Source of the DNA: JAVMKJ01 sp031732875
GTDB taxonomy: Bacteria; Pseudomonadota; Gammaproteobacteria; Competibacterales; Competibacteraceae
Length of the DNA stretch: 13,570 nucleotides
NCBI GenBank assembly: GCA_031732875.1
Contig: JAVMKL010000282.1
Span: 1 to 13,570 of the forward strand
Direction of reading: 5' to 3'
The number at the start of each line of letters is the position of its first letter. Positions within the stretch are counted from its first letter, which is position 1. This document shows positions 1 to 6,789 of this stretch, piece after piece. Both the position numbers and the translations under genes were made by a program. The notes below the pieces were generated by a model. It had not been told where the DNA came from and did no database searches. It saw nothing but the letters and a program-made list of their open reading frames with translations.

Positions 1-297
1 CGCCAAGCCGCCGCCTTCGCCGGCCTGGACCCGCGCCCGCACGAATCGGGCAGCAGCGCGCGCGGTAAACCCCACCTCTCGAAAGTCGGCCATGCCCGCT
101 TGCGCAAGGCCCCGTACAGGCCCGCCGTGGTGACCTTGCACAAAACCACTTGGGGCCGCGCCTTTCGGGATCGTCTCGCCGCCGCCGGCAAGGTGCCCAT
201 GGTCATCATCGGCGCCATGACGCGCAAACTCGTCCATGTCGCCTTCGGCGTCCTCAAGTCGGGACAACCCTTCAATCCAACTCTTCATGGCGCTTGA
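1..297 (+). CDS. IS110-family transposase, C-terminal part (5' end outside window)
   Basis: The reading frame is open from the first base to a TGA at 295-297 and encodes about 98 residues. The sequence has the features of the C-terminal (Transposase_20) domain of IS110/IS1111 transposases: an AGLDP motif followed by SGSS and the basic LSKVGHARLRKA stretch, then WGRAFRDRLAAAGK and a final MTRKLVHVAFGVLKSGQPF. This half of the protein holds the serine-containing region implicated in DNA cleavage and recombination by this family, which does not use a DDE mechanism. The N-terminal half lies to the left of the window, so I cannot tell whether the element is complete. The frame is undisturbed to its natural stop. 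It lies next to the 3' end of the convergent draT gene, so the nif locus borders a mobile element. Confidence 0.85.
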   Translation, partial: RQAAAFAGLDPRPHESGSSARGKPHLSKVGHARLRKAPYRPAVVTLHKTTWGRAFRDRLAAAGKVPMVIIGAMTRKLVHVAFGVLKSGQPFNPTLHGA

Positions 298-407
298 CCG
301 CGATAACAGTATCTACATGTGAAATATAAAATCTATCGGGAATTGGTATTACGTTTCCATTTGTTCGCCATCCGCGAAAACAAGTAATTCGCGCAGCTTC
401 AGACTAC
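298..407. other. Intergenic gap between transposase and draT ends
   Basis: This is a 110-base gap between two convergent gene ends, and more AT-rich than its surroundings. One end of the IS110-like element should fall here, but IS110 elements often lack obvious terminal repeats and I cannot place it. A short dyad (TTCGC, five-base loop, GCGAA, about 364-378) could be a weak stem-loop after draT, but no T-run follows it on either strand. Confidence 0.4.
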
Positions 408-1298
408 TCACGCCAACCTCTCCACCTCATAAATCCCCCCGATCACCACGTATTCATCCTCGCCCTTCAACATCCCCGGCAACAGGCGATTGTAGAAAAA
501 CACTTTGGACGCGGGCACCTGGGTTCGCAGCAGATGGTCGCCGAACTCCTCGGCCCGCTCGCGGCGAACGCTGAACGAACTGAGATTGTTGAGCAACACG
601 ATCCAGCGGCGACGGTCGGGCTTGGTCAACACCTGATCGTCGCTGAAGCGATTGAAACCACGATACAAGGTCAGGTGCGTCGAGTCCGGCTGCTGGCGGT
701 GCAATTCGTACTGACAATAGGTGTACAGCAGGTCCAGTTGCGCTTCCAGAGCGTTGGTGTTGTACAAACCCTGGCTGCATATTTCCATAAAATGCTCGTA
801 GGCGTCCTCGCTCCGATCATCGAGCAGGACGCCGTGAAAGCGGGTCAACAACCCGAAACGCGATTCCACCCACGCCTTTAATACCGCTCCTTCCCGACTG
901 TTGGGATCGAAGGCCCAGCCGCGCACCATGCGCAGATAATCCGCCCGCCCTCGCAACTTGGGCCGACCCTGCCGCGCATCCGTCGCCCGGTCCGGCACCA
1001 GACCCGCCTCCTCCAGCGCCTCCAGTCGGAAATGCACGGTCATGTAATCCATGAAACGTCGCGCCCGCTCGGCGGGGTCCGCCAATCGATCCAACAAGGG
1101 AAACAGATCGGCGTGCAGTTCCGCCACGCCATCGAGCAACAACGGCGCCGGATGGCGCTGGAAGGTCAGGCCGCCCAGAATCGCCGCCGGCAGGTTGCAG
1201 CGGTTGATCGGCAGGCAAGCGCTTTTGGGAAGGCGCGGCCCCCATTCGGGCGCCGCAGCGGAATTGTCGTCAATCTGACAAGCGGCCGCGTTTGTCAT
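408..1298 (-). CDS. draT: NAD(+)-dinitrogen-reductase ADP-D-ribosyltransferase (DraT)
   Basis: DraT transfers ADP-ribose from NAD+ to a conserved arginine of NifH and so switches nitrogenase off in response to ammonium or loss of energy. The protein is 296 residues from the ATG at 1298, close to the usual length of the family. Family features include INRCNLP (about 31-37), the LTFQRHP segment and a C-terminal GEDEYVVIGG. The order LYRGFN (Arg213), LSSFS (about 239-243) and E-D-E (280-282) fits an R-S-E type ADP-ribosyltransferase active site; that residue assignment is inference. An in-frame GTG at 1307 would add three residues. Neither start has a strong ribosome site; I prefer the ATG, which has a GGGTGG just upstream. 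The gene diverges from nifH, which encodes its substrate. Its usual partner draG, the reactivating hydrolase, is not in the window; it may lie beyond the IS110 remnant. Confidence 0.93.
   Translation of the reverse strand: MTNAAACQIDDNSAAAPEWGPRLPKSACLPINRCNLPAAILGGLTFQRHPAPLLLDGVAELHADLFPLLDRLADPAERARRFMDYMTVHFRLEALEEAGLVPDRATDARQGRPKLRGRADYLRMVRGWAFDPNSREGAVLKAWVESRFGLLTRFHGVLLDDRSEDAYEHFMEICSQGLYNTNALEAQLDLLYTYCQYELHRQQPDSTHLTLYRGFNRFSDDQVLTKPDRRRWIVLLNNLSSFSVRRERAEEFGDHLLRTQVPASKVFFYNRLLPGMLKGEDEYVVIGGIYEVERLA
1265..1280 (+). promoter_or_regulatory. NifA upstream activator sequence (TGT-N10-ACA)
   Basis: The bases TGTCGTCAATCTGACA match the NifA-binding consensus TGT-N10-ACA exactly. The centre lies about 125 bases upstream of the predicted nifH transcription start, within the range typical for NifA enhancer sites. 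The site lies inside draT, at about codons 7-12 counted from the ATG. A second near match starts at 1293 (TGT-N10-ACC). Confidence 0.75.
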
Positions 1299-1320
1299 GT
1301 ATGCCACCCGTCGCCGGATC

Positions 1321-1369
1321 GGCGAAAAAATAAAACATGTTATTTAATAATGACTTATTTTTTATCGCC
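1321..1369. repeat. Imperfect inverted repeat in the draT-nifH control region
   Basis: The left arm GGCGAAAAAATAA (1321-1333) pairs with the right arm TTATTTTTTATCGCC (1355-1369), with a two-base AT bulge in the right arm. The spacer contains the palindrome AACATGTT (1335-1342). The structure sits between the NifA site and the -24/-12 promoter, where an IHF bend is usual in nif promoters. I do not see a good IHF consensus. It could be an extra regulator site, a bend, or part of the draT promoter on the other strand. Confidence 0.55.
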
Positions 1370-1371
1370 CT

Positions 1372-1387
1372 TGGCACGGCGCTTGAA
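1372..1387 (+). promoter_or_regulatory. Sigma-54 (-24/-12) promoter of nifH
   Basis: TGGCACGGCGCTTGAA matches the RpoN consensus TGGCACG-N4-TTGCW at all defined positions except one: the -12 element reads TTGA, not TTGC. The GG doublet (1373-1374) and the GA (1385-1386) keep the invariant ten-base spacing. Transcription would start near 1398, giving a leader of roughly 40 bases before the nifH ATG. With the NifA site about 100 bases upstream this forms a standard NifA/RpoN-dependent nif promoter that should serve the whole downstream run. Confidence 0.88.
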
Positions 1388-1439
1388 CTTGGATAGGTGA
1401 AAACAAGGTTCCTCATTCAGCGACAGGAGAGCAATACCC

Positions 1440-2333
1440 ATGGCGATGATACGTCAATGCGCGATTTACGGGAAAGGCGGCATCGGTAAATCCACGACCA
1501 CCCAGAATCTGGTCGCCGGTCTCGCCGCCGAGGGCAAGAAAGTCATGATTGTGGGTTGCGATCCCAAGGCCGATTCCACCCGCCTGATCCTACACGCCAA
1601 AGCCCAGAGCACCATCATGCAGATGGCGGCGGACGCGGGCACCGTCGAGGATTTGGAACTGGACGACGTGTTGAAAGTGGGATACGGCGGCATCCGCTGC
1701 GTGGAGTCCGGCGGCCCGGAACCGGGCGTCGGCTGCGCCGGGCGCGGCGTCATCACTGCGATCAACTTCCTGGAAGAAGAAGGCGCCTACGAGGAAGAAC
1801 TCGACTTCGTGTTCTACGACGTGCTGGGCGACGTGGTCTGCGGCGGCTTCGCCATGCCGATCCGCGAGAACAAGGCCCAGGAAATCTACATCGTGGTGTC
1901 CGGCGAGATGATGGCGATGTACGCCGCCAACAACATCGCCAAGGGCATCGTCAAGTACGCCAGTTCCGGCAAGGTCCGGTTGGCCGGATTGATCTGCAAC
2001 TCGCGCAAGACCGACCGCGAGGCGGAATTGATCGAGGCGCTGGCCGCTCGCCTGGGTACCCATATGATTCACTTCGTGCCGCGCGACAACGTGGTGCAAC
2101 GGGCCGAAATCCGCCGGATGACGGTGATCGAGTACGACCCCACCGCCAAGCAGGCCGACGAATATCGCGAACTGGCCCGTAAGATCGTCGAGAACAAGAA
2201 GCTGGTCATTCCCACTCCCCTCACCATGGACGAGTTGGAAGACCTGCTGCTGGAGTTCGGCATTCTCGACGAGGAAGACGAATCCATCGTCGGCAAGACC
2301 GCCGCGCAAGAAACCCAGTTGGCCGCCGCCTGA
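1440..2333 (+). CDS. nifH: Nitrogenase iron protein NifH (dinitrogenase reductase)
   Basis: NifH is the homodimeric ATP-dependent electron donor to the MoFe protein, and is also needed for FeMo-cofactor and P-cluster maturation. The 297-residue protein has the P-loop GKGGIGKS (11-18), switch regions with DPKADSTR and DVLGDVVCGGF, and the two cysteines that hold the subunit-bridging 4Fe-4S cluster (Cys99 and Cys134). The GCAGRG motif contains Arg102, the residue equivalent to the arginine that DraT modifies. The sequence is very close to Azotobacter-type NifH, with one extra residue near the N-terminus (MAMIRQ). AGGAGA at 1425-1430 supports the ATG at 1440. It is the first gene after the sigma-54 promoter; nifD follows after 20 bases. 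The divergent draT next door suggests that NifH is controlled after translation. Confidence 0.99.
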   Translation: MAMIRQCAIYGKGGIGKSTTTQNLVAGLAAEGKKVMIVGCDPKADSTRLILHAKAQSTIMQMAADAGTVEDLELDDVLKVGYGGIRCVESGGPEPGVGCAGRGVITAINFLEEEGAYEEELDFVFYDVLGDVVCGGFAMPIRENKAQEIYIVVSGEMMAMYAANNIAKGIVKYASSGKVRLAGLICNSRKTDREAELIEALAARLGTHMIHFVPRDNVVQRAEIRRMTVIEYDPTAKQADEYRELARKIVENKKLVIPTPLTMDELEDLLLEFGILDEEDESIVGKTAAQETQLAAA

Positions 2334-2353
2334 ACCAAATCGGAGATCACGTC

Positions 2354-3826
2354 ATGAGCATGAATCGCCAGGAAACCGAACAACTGATTCAGGAAGTGCT
2401 GGAAGTTTATCCGGAAGCCACCGGCAAGCAACGCGCCAAGCACCTGATGGCCAACGACCCCAGCCTGGAAAAATCCAACAAGTGCATCGTCGCCAACAAG
2501 AAGGCCCTGCCCGGTGTGATGACCGCCCGGGGTTGCGCCTACGCCGGCGCCAAGGGCGTGGTCTGGGGCCCGGTCAAAGATGTGTTGAATATCTCGCACG
2601 GCCCGGTTGGCTGCGGCCAATTCTCGCGGGCCGGCCGCCGCAACTACGTCACCGGCTACAGCGGGGTCAACGTCTTCAACGACATCAACTTCACCTCCGA
2701 CTTCCAGGAAAAGGATGTGGTGTTCGGCGGCGACAAAAAACTGGCCAAGATCATCAGCGAGCTTGACACCCTGTTCCCGCTGGCCAAGGGCGTCACGATT
2801 CAATCCGAATGCCCGATCGGCCTGATCGGCGACGACATCGAGGCGGTGGCCAAGAAATCGGCCAAGGAAATCGGCAAGGTGGTGGTACCGGTGCGCTGCG
2901 AGGGCTTCCGGGGCGTTTCCCAATCCCTCGGCCACCACGTCGCCAACGACTCGCTGCGTGACTGGGTGCTGCATGGCCGCGACGACGACCCAAGCTTCGA
3001 GTCCACTCCTTACGACGTGGCGATCACCGGCGACTACAACATCGGCGGCGACGCCTGGTCTTCGCGGATTCTGCTGGAGGAAATGGGCCTGCGGGTCATC
3101 GCGCAGTGGTCGGGCGACGGCTCGATCCCGGAAATGCAGACCACCCGCCACGCCAAGCTGAATCTGCTGCACTGCTACCGCTCGATGAACTACATCAGCC
3201 GGCACATGGAAGAAAAGTACGGCATGCCGTGGATGGAATACAACTTCTTCGGCCCGACCAAGATCGCCGAAAGCCTGCGCAAGATCGCCGCGTTCTTCGA
3301 TAGCACCATCCAGGAAAACGCCGAGCGGGTCATCGCCAAGTATCAGCCGATCATGGACGCGATCATCGCCAAGTACCGGCCCCGGCTGGAAGGCAAGCGG
3401 GTGATGCTGTTCGTCGGTGGTCTGCGCCCCCGTCACGTCATCGGCGCCTACGAAGACCTCGGCATGGAAGTGATCGGCGCCGGCTACGAGTTCGCCCACA
3501 ACGACGACTACGACCGCACCTTCAAGGAATTGCAGGACGGCGCGCTGATCTACGACGACGCCACCAGCTTCGAGCTGGAATCCTTCGTCGAGCGTCTGAA
3601 GCCCGATCTGATCGGCTCCGGCATCAAGGAAAAGTACGTGTTCCACAAGATGGGCATCCCGTTCCGGCAGATGCACTCCTGGGATTATTCCGGCCCCTAT
3701 CACGGCTACGACGGCTTCGCCATCTTCGCCCGCGACATGGACATGACCATCAACAACCCCTGCTGGCAAAAGCTGAAAGCCCCGTGGCAGCGCGCCAGCG
3801 CGGCAGCCATCCAGGCCGCCGCCTAG
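2354..3826 (+). CDS. nifD: Nitrogenase molybdenum-iron protein alpha chain NifD
   Basis: NifD is the alpha subunit of dinitrogenase; it holds the FeMo-cofactor and shares the P-cluster with NifK. The 490 residues match the usual length. All expected ligands are visible, shifted by one from Azotobacter numbering: P-cluster Cys61, Cys87 and Cys153, and cofactor ligands Cys274 and His441. Active-site residues Val69, Gln190 and His194 (in SLGHH) are also in place. The motif SRAGRRNYVTG is typical of the molybdenum enzyme. GGAG at 2342-2345 lies eight bases before the ATG. nifD sits between nifH and nifK with short gaps, as expected for co-transcription. The vanadium and iron-only enzymes would need a delta-subunit gene (vnfG or anfG), which is absent here. 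Confidence 0.99.
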   Translation: MSMNRQETEQLIQEVLEVYPEATGKQRAKHLMANDPSLEKSNKCIVANKKALPGVMTARGCAYAGAKGVVWGPVKDVLNISHGPVGCGQFSRAGRRNYVTGYSGVNVFNDINFTSDFQEKDVVFGGDKKLAKIISELDTLFPLAKGVTIQSECPIGLIGDDIEAVAKKSAKEIGKVVVPVRCEGFRGVSQSLGHHVANDSLRDWVLHGRDDDPSFESTPYDVAITGDYNIGGDAWSSRILLEEMGLRVIAQWSGDGSIPEMQTTRHAKLNLLHCYRSMNYISRHMEEKYGMPWMEYNFFGPTKIAESLRKIAAFFDSTIQENAERVIAKYQPIMDAIIAKYRPRLEGKRVMLFVGGLRPRHVIGAYEDLGMEVIGAGYEFAHNDDYDRTFKELQDGALIYDDATSFELESFVERLKPDLIGSGIKEKYVFHKMGIPFRQMHSWDYSGPYHGYDGFAIFARDMDMTINNPCWQKLKAPWQRASAAAIQAAA

Positions 3827-3846
3827 CCCCGGAAGAGGAATTCGTC

Positions 3847-5412
3847 ATGCAAAACGCCGATGCCATTAACCCCGGTTATCCGCTGTTCAACGGCGAGGAC
3901 TATCAAGCTGCCTTCGCCCGTAAGCGGGTGTTCGAGGAAAGCCCTCCCAACGAAAAACTGGAAGAAGTGTTCCAGTGGACCACGACGGAAGAGTACAAAC
4001 AGCTCAACTTCAAGCGCGAAGCCCTGACCATCAATCCCGCGAAAGCCTGTCAGCCACTGGGCGCGGTGTTGTGCGCGCTGGGTTTTTACAAAACCCTGCC
4101 CTACGTCCACGGTTCGCAAGGCTGCGTGGCCTACTTCCGCACCTACTTCAATCGACATTTCCGTGAACCGATCGCCACGGTGTCCGATTCGATGACCGAG
4201 GACGCGGCGGTGTTCGGCGGGCAGAAAAACATGTTCGAGGGATTGGAAAACTCGCTGAAGCTTTACCAGCCGGAAATGATGGCGGTCTCCACCACCTGCA
4301 TGGCGGAGGTGATCGGCGACGACCTGAACGCGTTCATCACCAACGCACGCAAGGACGGCCGAGTGCCGATGGACTTCCCTATTCCCTTCGCCCATACCCC
4401 CAGTTTCGTCGGTAGCCACACCACCGGCTGGGACAACATGGAGGAAGGGGTGCTGCGTTACTTTACCCTCAACGAAATGGAGGGCAAAACGGTCGGCAGC
4501 AACGGCAAGCTCAACATCATCACCGGCTTCGAGACCTATCTCGGCAACTTCCGGGTCATCAAGCGGATGTTGAAGGAGATGGGCGTCGAGTACACCATGC
4601 TGTGCGATCCGGAAGAGGTGCTCGATACCCCGACCGACGGCGAATTCCGCATGTACGCCGGCGGCACCCGGATCGAGGAGATCAAGGACGCCCCCAACGC
4701 CATCGACACCCTTCTGCTGCAACCTTGGACCTTGCCCAAGACCAAGAAATACGTGCAGGAAACCTGGAATCATAAGGTCAGCGATGTCGCCATTCCGATG
4801 GGCTTGAGCGGGACCGATGAGTTCCTGATGAAGGTTTCGGAACTGACCGGAAAGCCGATTCCGGATTCATTGACCCAGGAGCGGGGCCGGTTGCTGGACA
4901 TGATGACCGACTCGCATTCCTGGCTGCACGGCAAGCGCTTCTCGGTGTTCGGCGATCCCGATTTCGTGACCGGCATGTGCCAATTCTTGCTGGAACTGGG
5001 CGCCGAGCCGGTGCATGTACTGTGTCACAATGGCAGCAAGCGCTGGGCCAAGGACATCACCAAGTTGCTGAAAAATTCGCCCTACGGCCAAGATGCCGAA
5101 GTCCATGTCGGCAAGGATCTGTGGCATCTGCGTTCGCTGGTGTTCGCCGATAAGCCCGACTTCCTGATCGGCAACTCCTACGGCAAGTTCATCCAGCGCG
5201 ACACCCTGCACAAGGGCAAGGAATTCGAGGTGCCGCTGATCCGGTTCGGCTTCCCGCTGTTCGACCGCCACCATCTGCACCGCGACACCACGCTCGGTTA
5301 CGAGGGTGCGATGCATATCCTCAAAACTCTGGTGAACGCGGTGATGGAGCGGCTCGATGAGGAAACCATGACGATGGGCGAAACCGATTACGCCTTCGAT
5401 CTGATTCGGTGA
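3847..5412 (+). CDS. nifK: Nitrogenase molybdenum-iron protein beta chain NifK
   Basis: NifK is the beta subunit of the MoFe protein and contributes half of the P-cluster. From the ATG at 3847 the product is 521 residues, close to Azotobacter NifK. P-cluster ligands Cys68 (in AKACQPLGA), Cys93 (in HGSQGCVAYF) and Cys151 (in STTCMAEVIGDD) are present, as is Ser186, the equivalent of the redox-active beta-Ser188. The frame is open further upstream to 3784 inside nifD, but the ATG at 3847 follows a purine-rich GGAAGAGGA and gives the standard MQNADAINPGYPLF-type N-terminus. It starts 20 bases after nifD. A 127-base gap with palindromic repeats follows before nifT, so this is the end of the structural-gene block. 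Confidence 0.98.
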   Translation: MQNADAINPGYPLFNGEDYQAAFARKRVFEESPPNEKLEEVFQWTTTEEYKQLNFKREALTINPAKACQPLGAVLCALGFYKTLPYVHGSQGCVAYFRTYFNRHFREPIATVSDSMTEDAAVFGGQKNMFEGLENSLKLYQPEMMAVSTTCMAEVIGDDLNAFITNARKDGRVPMDFPIPFAHTPSFVGSHTTGWDNMEEGVLRYFTLNEMEGKTVGSNGKLNIITGFETYLGNFRVIKRMLKEMGVEYTMLCDPEEVLDTPTDGEFRMYAGGTRIEEIKDAPNAIDTLLLQPWTLPKTKKYVQETWNHKVSDVAIPMGLSGTDEFLMKVSELTGKPIPDSLTQERGRLLDMMTDSHSWLHGKRFSVFGDPDFVTGMCQFLLELGAEPVHVLCHNGSKRWAKDITKLLKNSPYGQDAEVHVGKDLWHLRSLVFADKPDFLIGNSYGKFIQRDTLHKGKEFEVPLIRFGFPLFDRHHLHRDTTLGYEGAMHILKTLVNAVMERLDEETMTMGETDYAFDLIR

Positions 5413-5434
5413 TCCAGAAAACAATGCTGTAGCT

Positions 5435-5514
5435 GTAGGGCGGATTAGCAAAAGCGTAACCCGCCTTCGAGGATAGTCACGTCGGGTTACGCGCTTCGCG
5501 CTAACCCGACCTAC
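5435..5514. repeat. Pair of REP-like palindromes between nifK and nifT
   Basis: Two hairpins stand side by side in the nifK-nifT gap. The first (5438-5465) pairs GGCGGATTAGC with GCGTAACCCGCC imperfectly around AAAA. The second (5481-5510) pairs GTCGGGTTACGCGC with GCGCTAACCCGAC around TTC, with one bulge. The outer ends GTAGG and CCTAC are themselves inverted, so the whole 80 bases looks like one composite element of the dispersed GTAGGGCGGATTAGC type seen in many proteobacterial genomes. No T-run follows, so it is not a classic terminator. It could protect the nifHDK mRNA 3' end or reduce downstream expression. Confidence 0.75.
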
Positions 5515-5539
5515 TCCTCCCACCACGGGGAAACGAACG

Positions 5540-5752
5540 ATGCCCAACGTCATGCTGCGCAACAACGCGGCCGGCCAACTGGTGTTCTATGTGACCAAGA
5601 AAGATCACGAGGAAACCGTGGTCGCGCTGGAACACGCCGGTCCCGGCATGTGGGGCGGCGAGATGGAATTAGCGGACGGTTCGCGCTTTTATCTCGAACC
5701 GTTCGACCAGCCGCCCAAGTTGCCGATGACCGTGCGAGTGAAGCGGCTATGA
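5540..5752 (+). CDS. nifT: NifT/FixU family small protein
   Basis: The 70-residue product has the NifT/FixU pattern: MPNVMLRNN at the start, a KKDHEETVV segment, the GMWGGEMELADGSRFYL core and a basic end (VRVKRL). The family is small, widely found just after nifHDK and not essential in the diazotrophs tested; its biochemical role is unknown. The ATG follows a GGGGAAACGA stretch acting as ribosome site. The stop overlaps the nifY start (ATGA at 5749-5752), so the two are probably translationally coupled. There are no membrane segments or metal-binding cysteines. Confidence 0.92.
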   Translation: MPNVMLRNNAAGQLVFYVTKKDHEETVVALEHAGPGMWGGEMELADGSRFYLEPFDQPPKLPMTVRVKRL

Positions 5753-6483
5753 GCGCCGATCAACCGCTTCCCGATTGCATCGCGCTCCGGATCGGCCTGG
5801 CGGCGCGGAGCCTGCCGGACATCGATTCACGCCAGTTGTTGCGGGTGTTGCTCGCGGCGCTGGGCGAACCGCTGACCGAGGACAAGCTGGCCAGCCTCAC
5901 CGTCAAGGATCTCAAGATCGCCGCCGACGGCGCCTTGAGCGCAATCGACGGTCCGACGTTGCGCCAGGCTCTTTCCTGTTTAAAAGGCGAGGACGAAATC
6001 GACGCGGCAGCCGCGATCCCCGATCCCCAACCCTACCGTGAAGGCGATTTGCCAAATTCCATCCGCGTCGCCTTCGCTTCGAACCGGGGCGAGCGGCTGG
6101 ACGGCCATTTCGGCTCCTGCGCCCGTTTCCTGATTTATCAGGTCTCGGCGACGGAGGCGCGGCTGATCGCGGTACGACCGGCATCCACCGTGGTCCGCCT
6201 TACCGTGGATCACAGCGCGGAACGGGTGGCCTCGATCGGCGATTGCGATTTGCTCTGCGTGTTGTCCATCGGTGGTCCCGCCGCTGCCCGCGTCGTGAAC
6301 AGCGGCATCCACCCCATCAAGCGCCCTCAGCCCGAAGATACTCGGGCGTTGCTGACCGAGTTGCAACAAGTGTTGGCTGGCGAACCCCCACCCTGGTTGG
6401 CCCGAATCATCGGTCGCGATTCGAATATTTCCACCGTACCAGCAGGTGCTTCGCTTCTGATTGAAGCGGGAGAAGCCCCGTGA
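5749..6483 (+). CDS. nifY: NifY/NafY-type FeMo-cofactor-binding protein
   Basis: The protein is 244 residues from the ATG that overlaps the nifT stop. The C-terminal half (about 104-225) is a NifX/NifY-type cofactor-binding domain: IRVAFASNRGERLDGHFGSC has the conserved HFG with His120, matching the cofactor-binding histidine of Azotobacter NafY, and DCDLLCVLSIGGPAA follows. The N-terminal part (about 1-85) looks like the helical domain of NifY/NafY proteins. Proteins of this group bind FeMo-cofactor or hold apo-dinitrogenase in a state ready to receive it. An in-frame start at 5650 lies inside nifT and is unlikely. The end overlaps the next gene by four bases (GTGA), indicating coupling. The two-domain length separates it from the shorter NifX encoded downstream. 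Confidence 0.88.
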   Translation: MSADQPLPDCIALRIGLAARSLPDIDSRQLLRVLLAALGEPLTEDKLASLTVKDLKIAADGALSAIDGPTLRQALSCLKGEDEIDAAAAIPDPQPYREGDLPNSIRVAFASNRGERLDGHFGSCARFLIYQVSATEARLIAVRPASTVVRLTVDHSAERVASIGDCDLLCVLSIGGPAAARVVNSGIHPIKRPQPEDTRALLTELQQVLAGEPPPWLARIIGRDSNISTVPAGASLLIEAGEAP

Positions 6484-6755
6484 TCACGCCGCGCCAACTC
6501 AGCGACATCGCCCACTGGGCGGAAGCCCGGGGCGTGGACTACGCTGCCCTGAGCCATTTGCGCCAAGTCTATCCCGGCCTGTATTTCACCCATTGCCTGG
6601 ACGATGACATCAACGATGTCGAGCCCGTGCTGCGCGGCACCAGCATCAATCTCTATCTGGTGGACGGCCGGCAGCACTGCCTGCGCTTGACCGAGGATTT
6701 CCAGGCAGCAACCGGGGTAGTGCTGGCGGTCACCACCGAATGCGTGGATTCCTGA
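6480..6755 (+). CDS. Small conserved nif-operon protein of unknown function
   Basis: The 91-residue product starts with GTG at 6480, overlapping the nifY stop (GTGA), which implies translational coupling. It reads as a small soluble protein with an N-terminal helix (about 3-30) and a core containing YFTHCLDDDINDVEPV and LYLVDGRQHCLRLT. There are three cysteines (39, 67, 88) but no clear metal-binding motif. I recall similar short proteins in the nifY-nifE interval of other gammaproteobacterial clusters, probably the family named DUF6129; I cannot verify this by search. Its position among cofactor-handling genes suggests a minor assembly or protection role, but nothing in the sequence fixes a function. 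Confidence 0.75.
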   Translation: MITPRQLSDIAHWAEARGVDYAALSHLRQVYPGLYFTHCLDDDINDVEPVLRGTSINLYLVDGRQHCLRLTEDFQAATGVVLAVTTECVDS

Positions 6756-6789
6756 TTGAAACGACTTTCCATTCAGCGAGGTAATCACC

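Noticed and set aside
2069..3769. Long minus-strand open frame of 566 codons opposite nifD
   Set aside because: It lies antisense to the well-supported nifD and the end of nifH; the product is low-complexity, rich in Val, Gly, His and Asp, as expected from the complement of GC-rich codons. No family match is apparent.
3823..4773. Minus-strand open frame of 316 codons opposite nifK
   Set aside because: It covers conserved nifK sequence, with no ribosome site or recognisable protein features.
2354..5412. Alternative (vanadium or iron-only) nitrogenase
   Set aside because: NifD and NifK carry Mo-type motifs and lengths, no delta-subunit gene lies between them, and a molybdate operon follows.
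5438..5510. Palindromes after nifK read as rho-independent terminators
   Set aside because: No T-run follows either hairpin, and the nif genes downstream have no visible promoter of their own, so read-through is expected.
5650..5748. Longer nifY frame starting inside nifT
   Set aside because: The extra 33 codons overlap nifT in another frame. The ATG at 5749 gives the usual overlap and a better family length.
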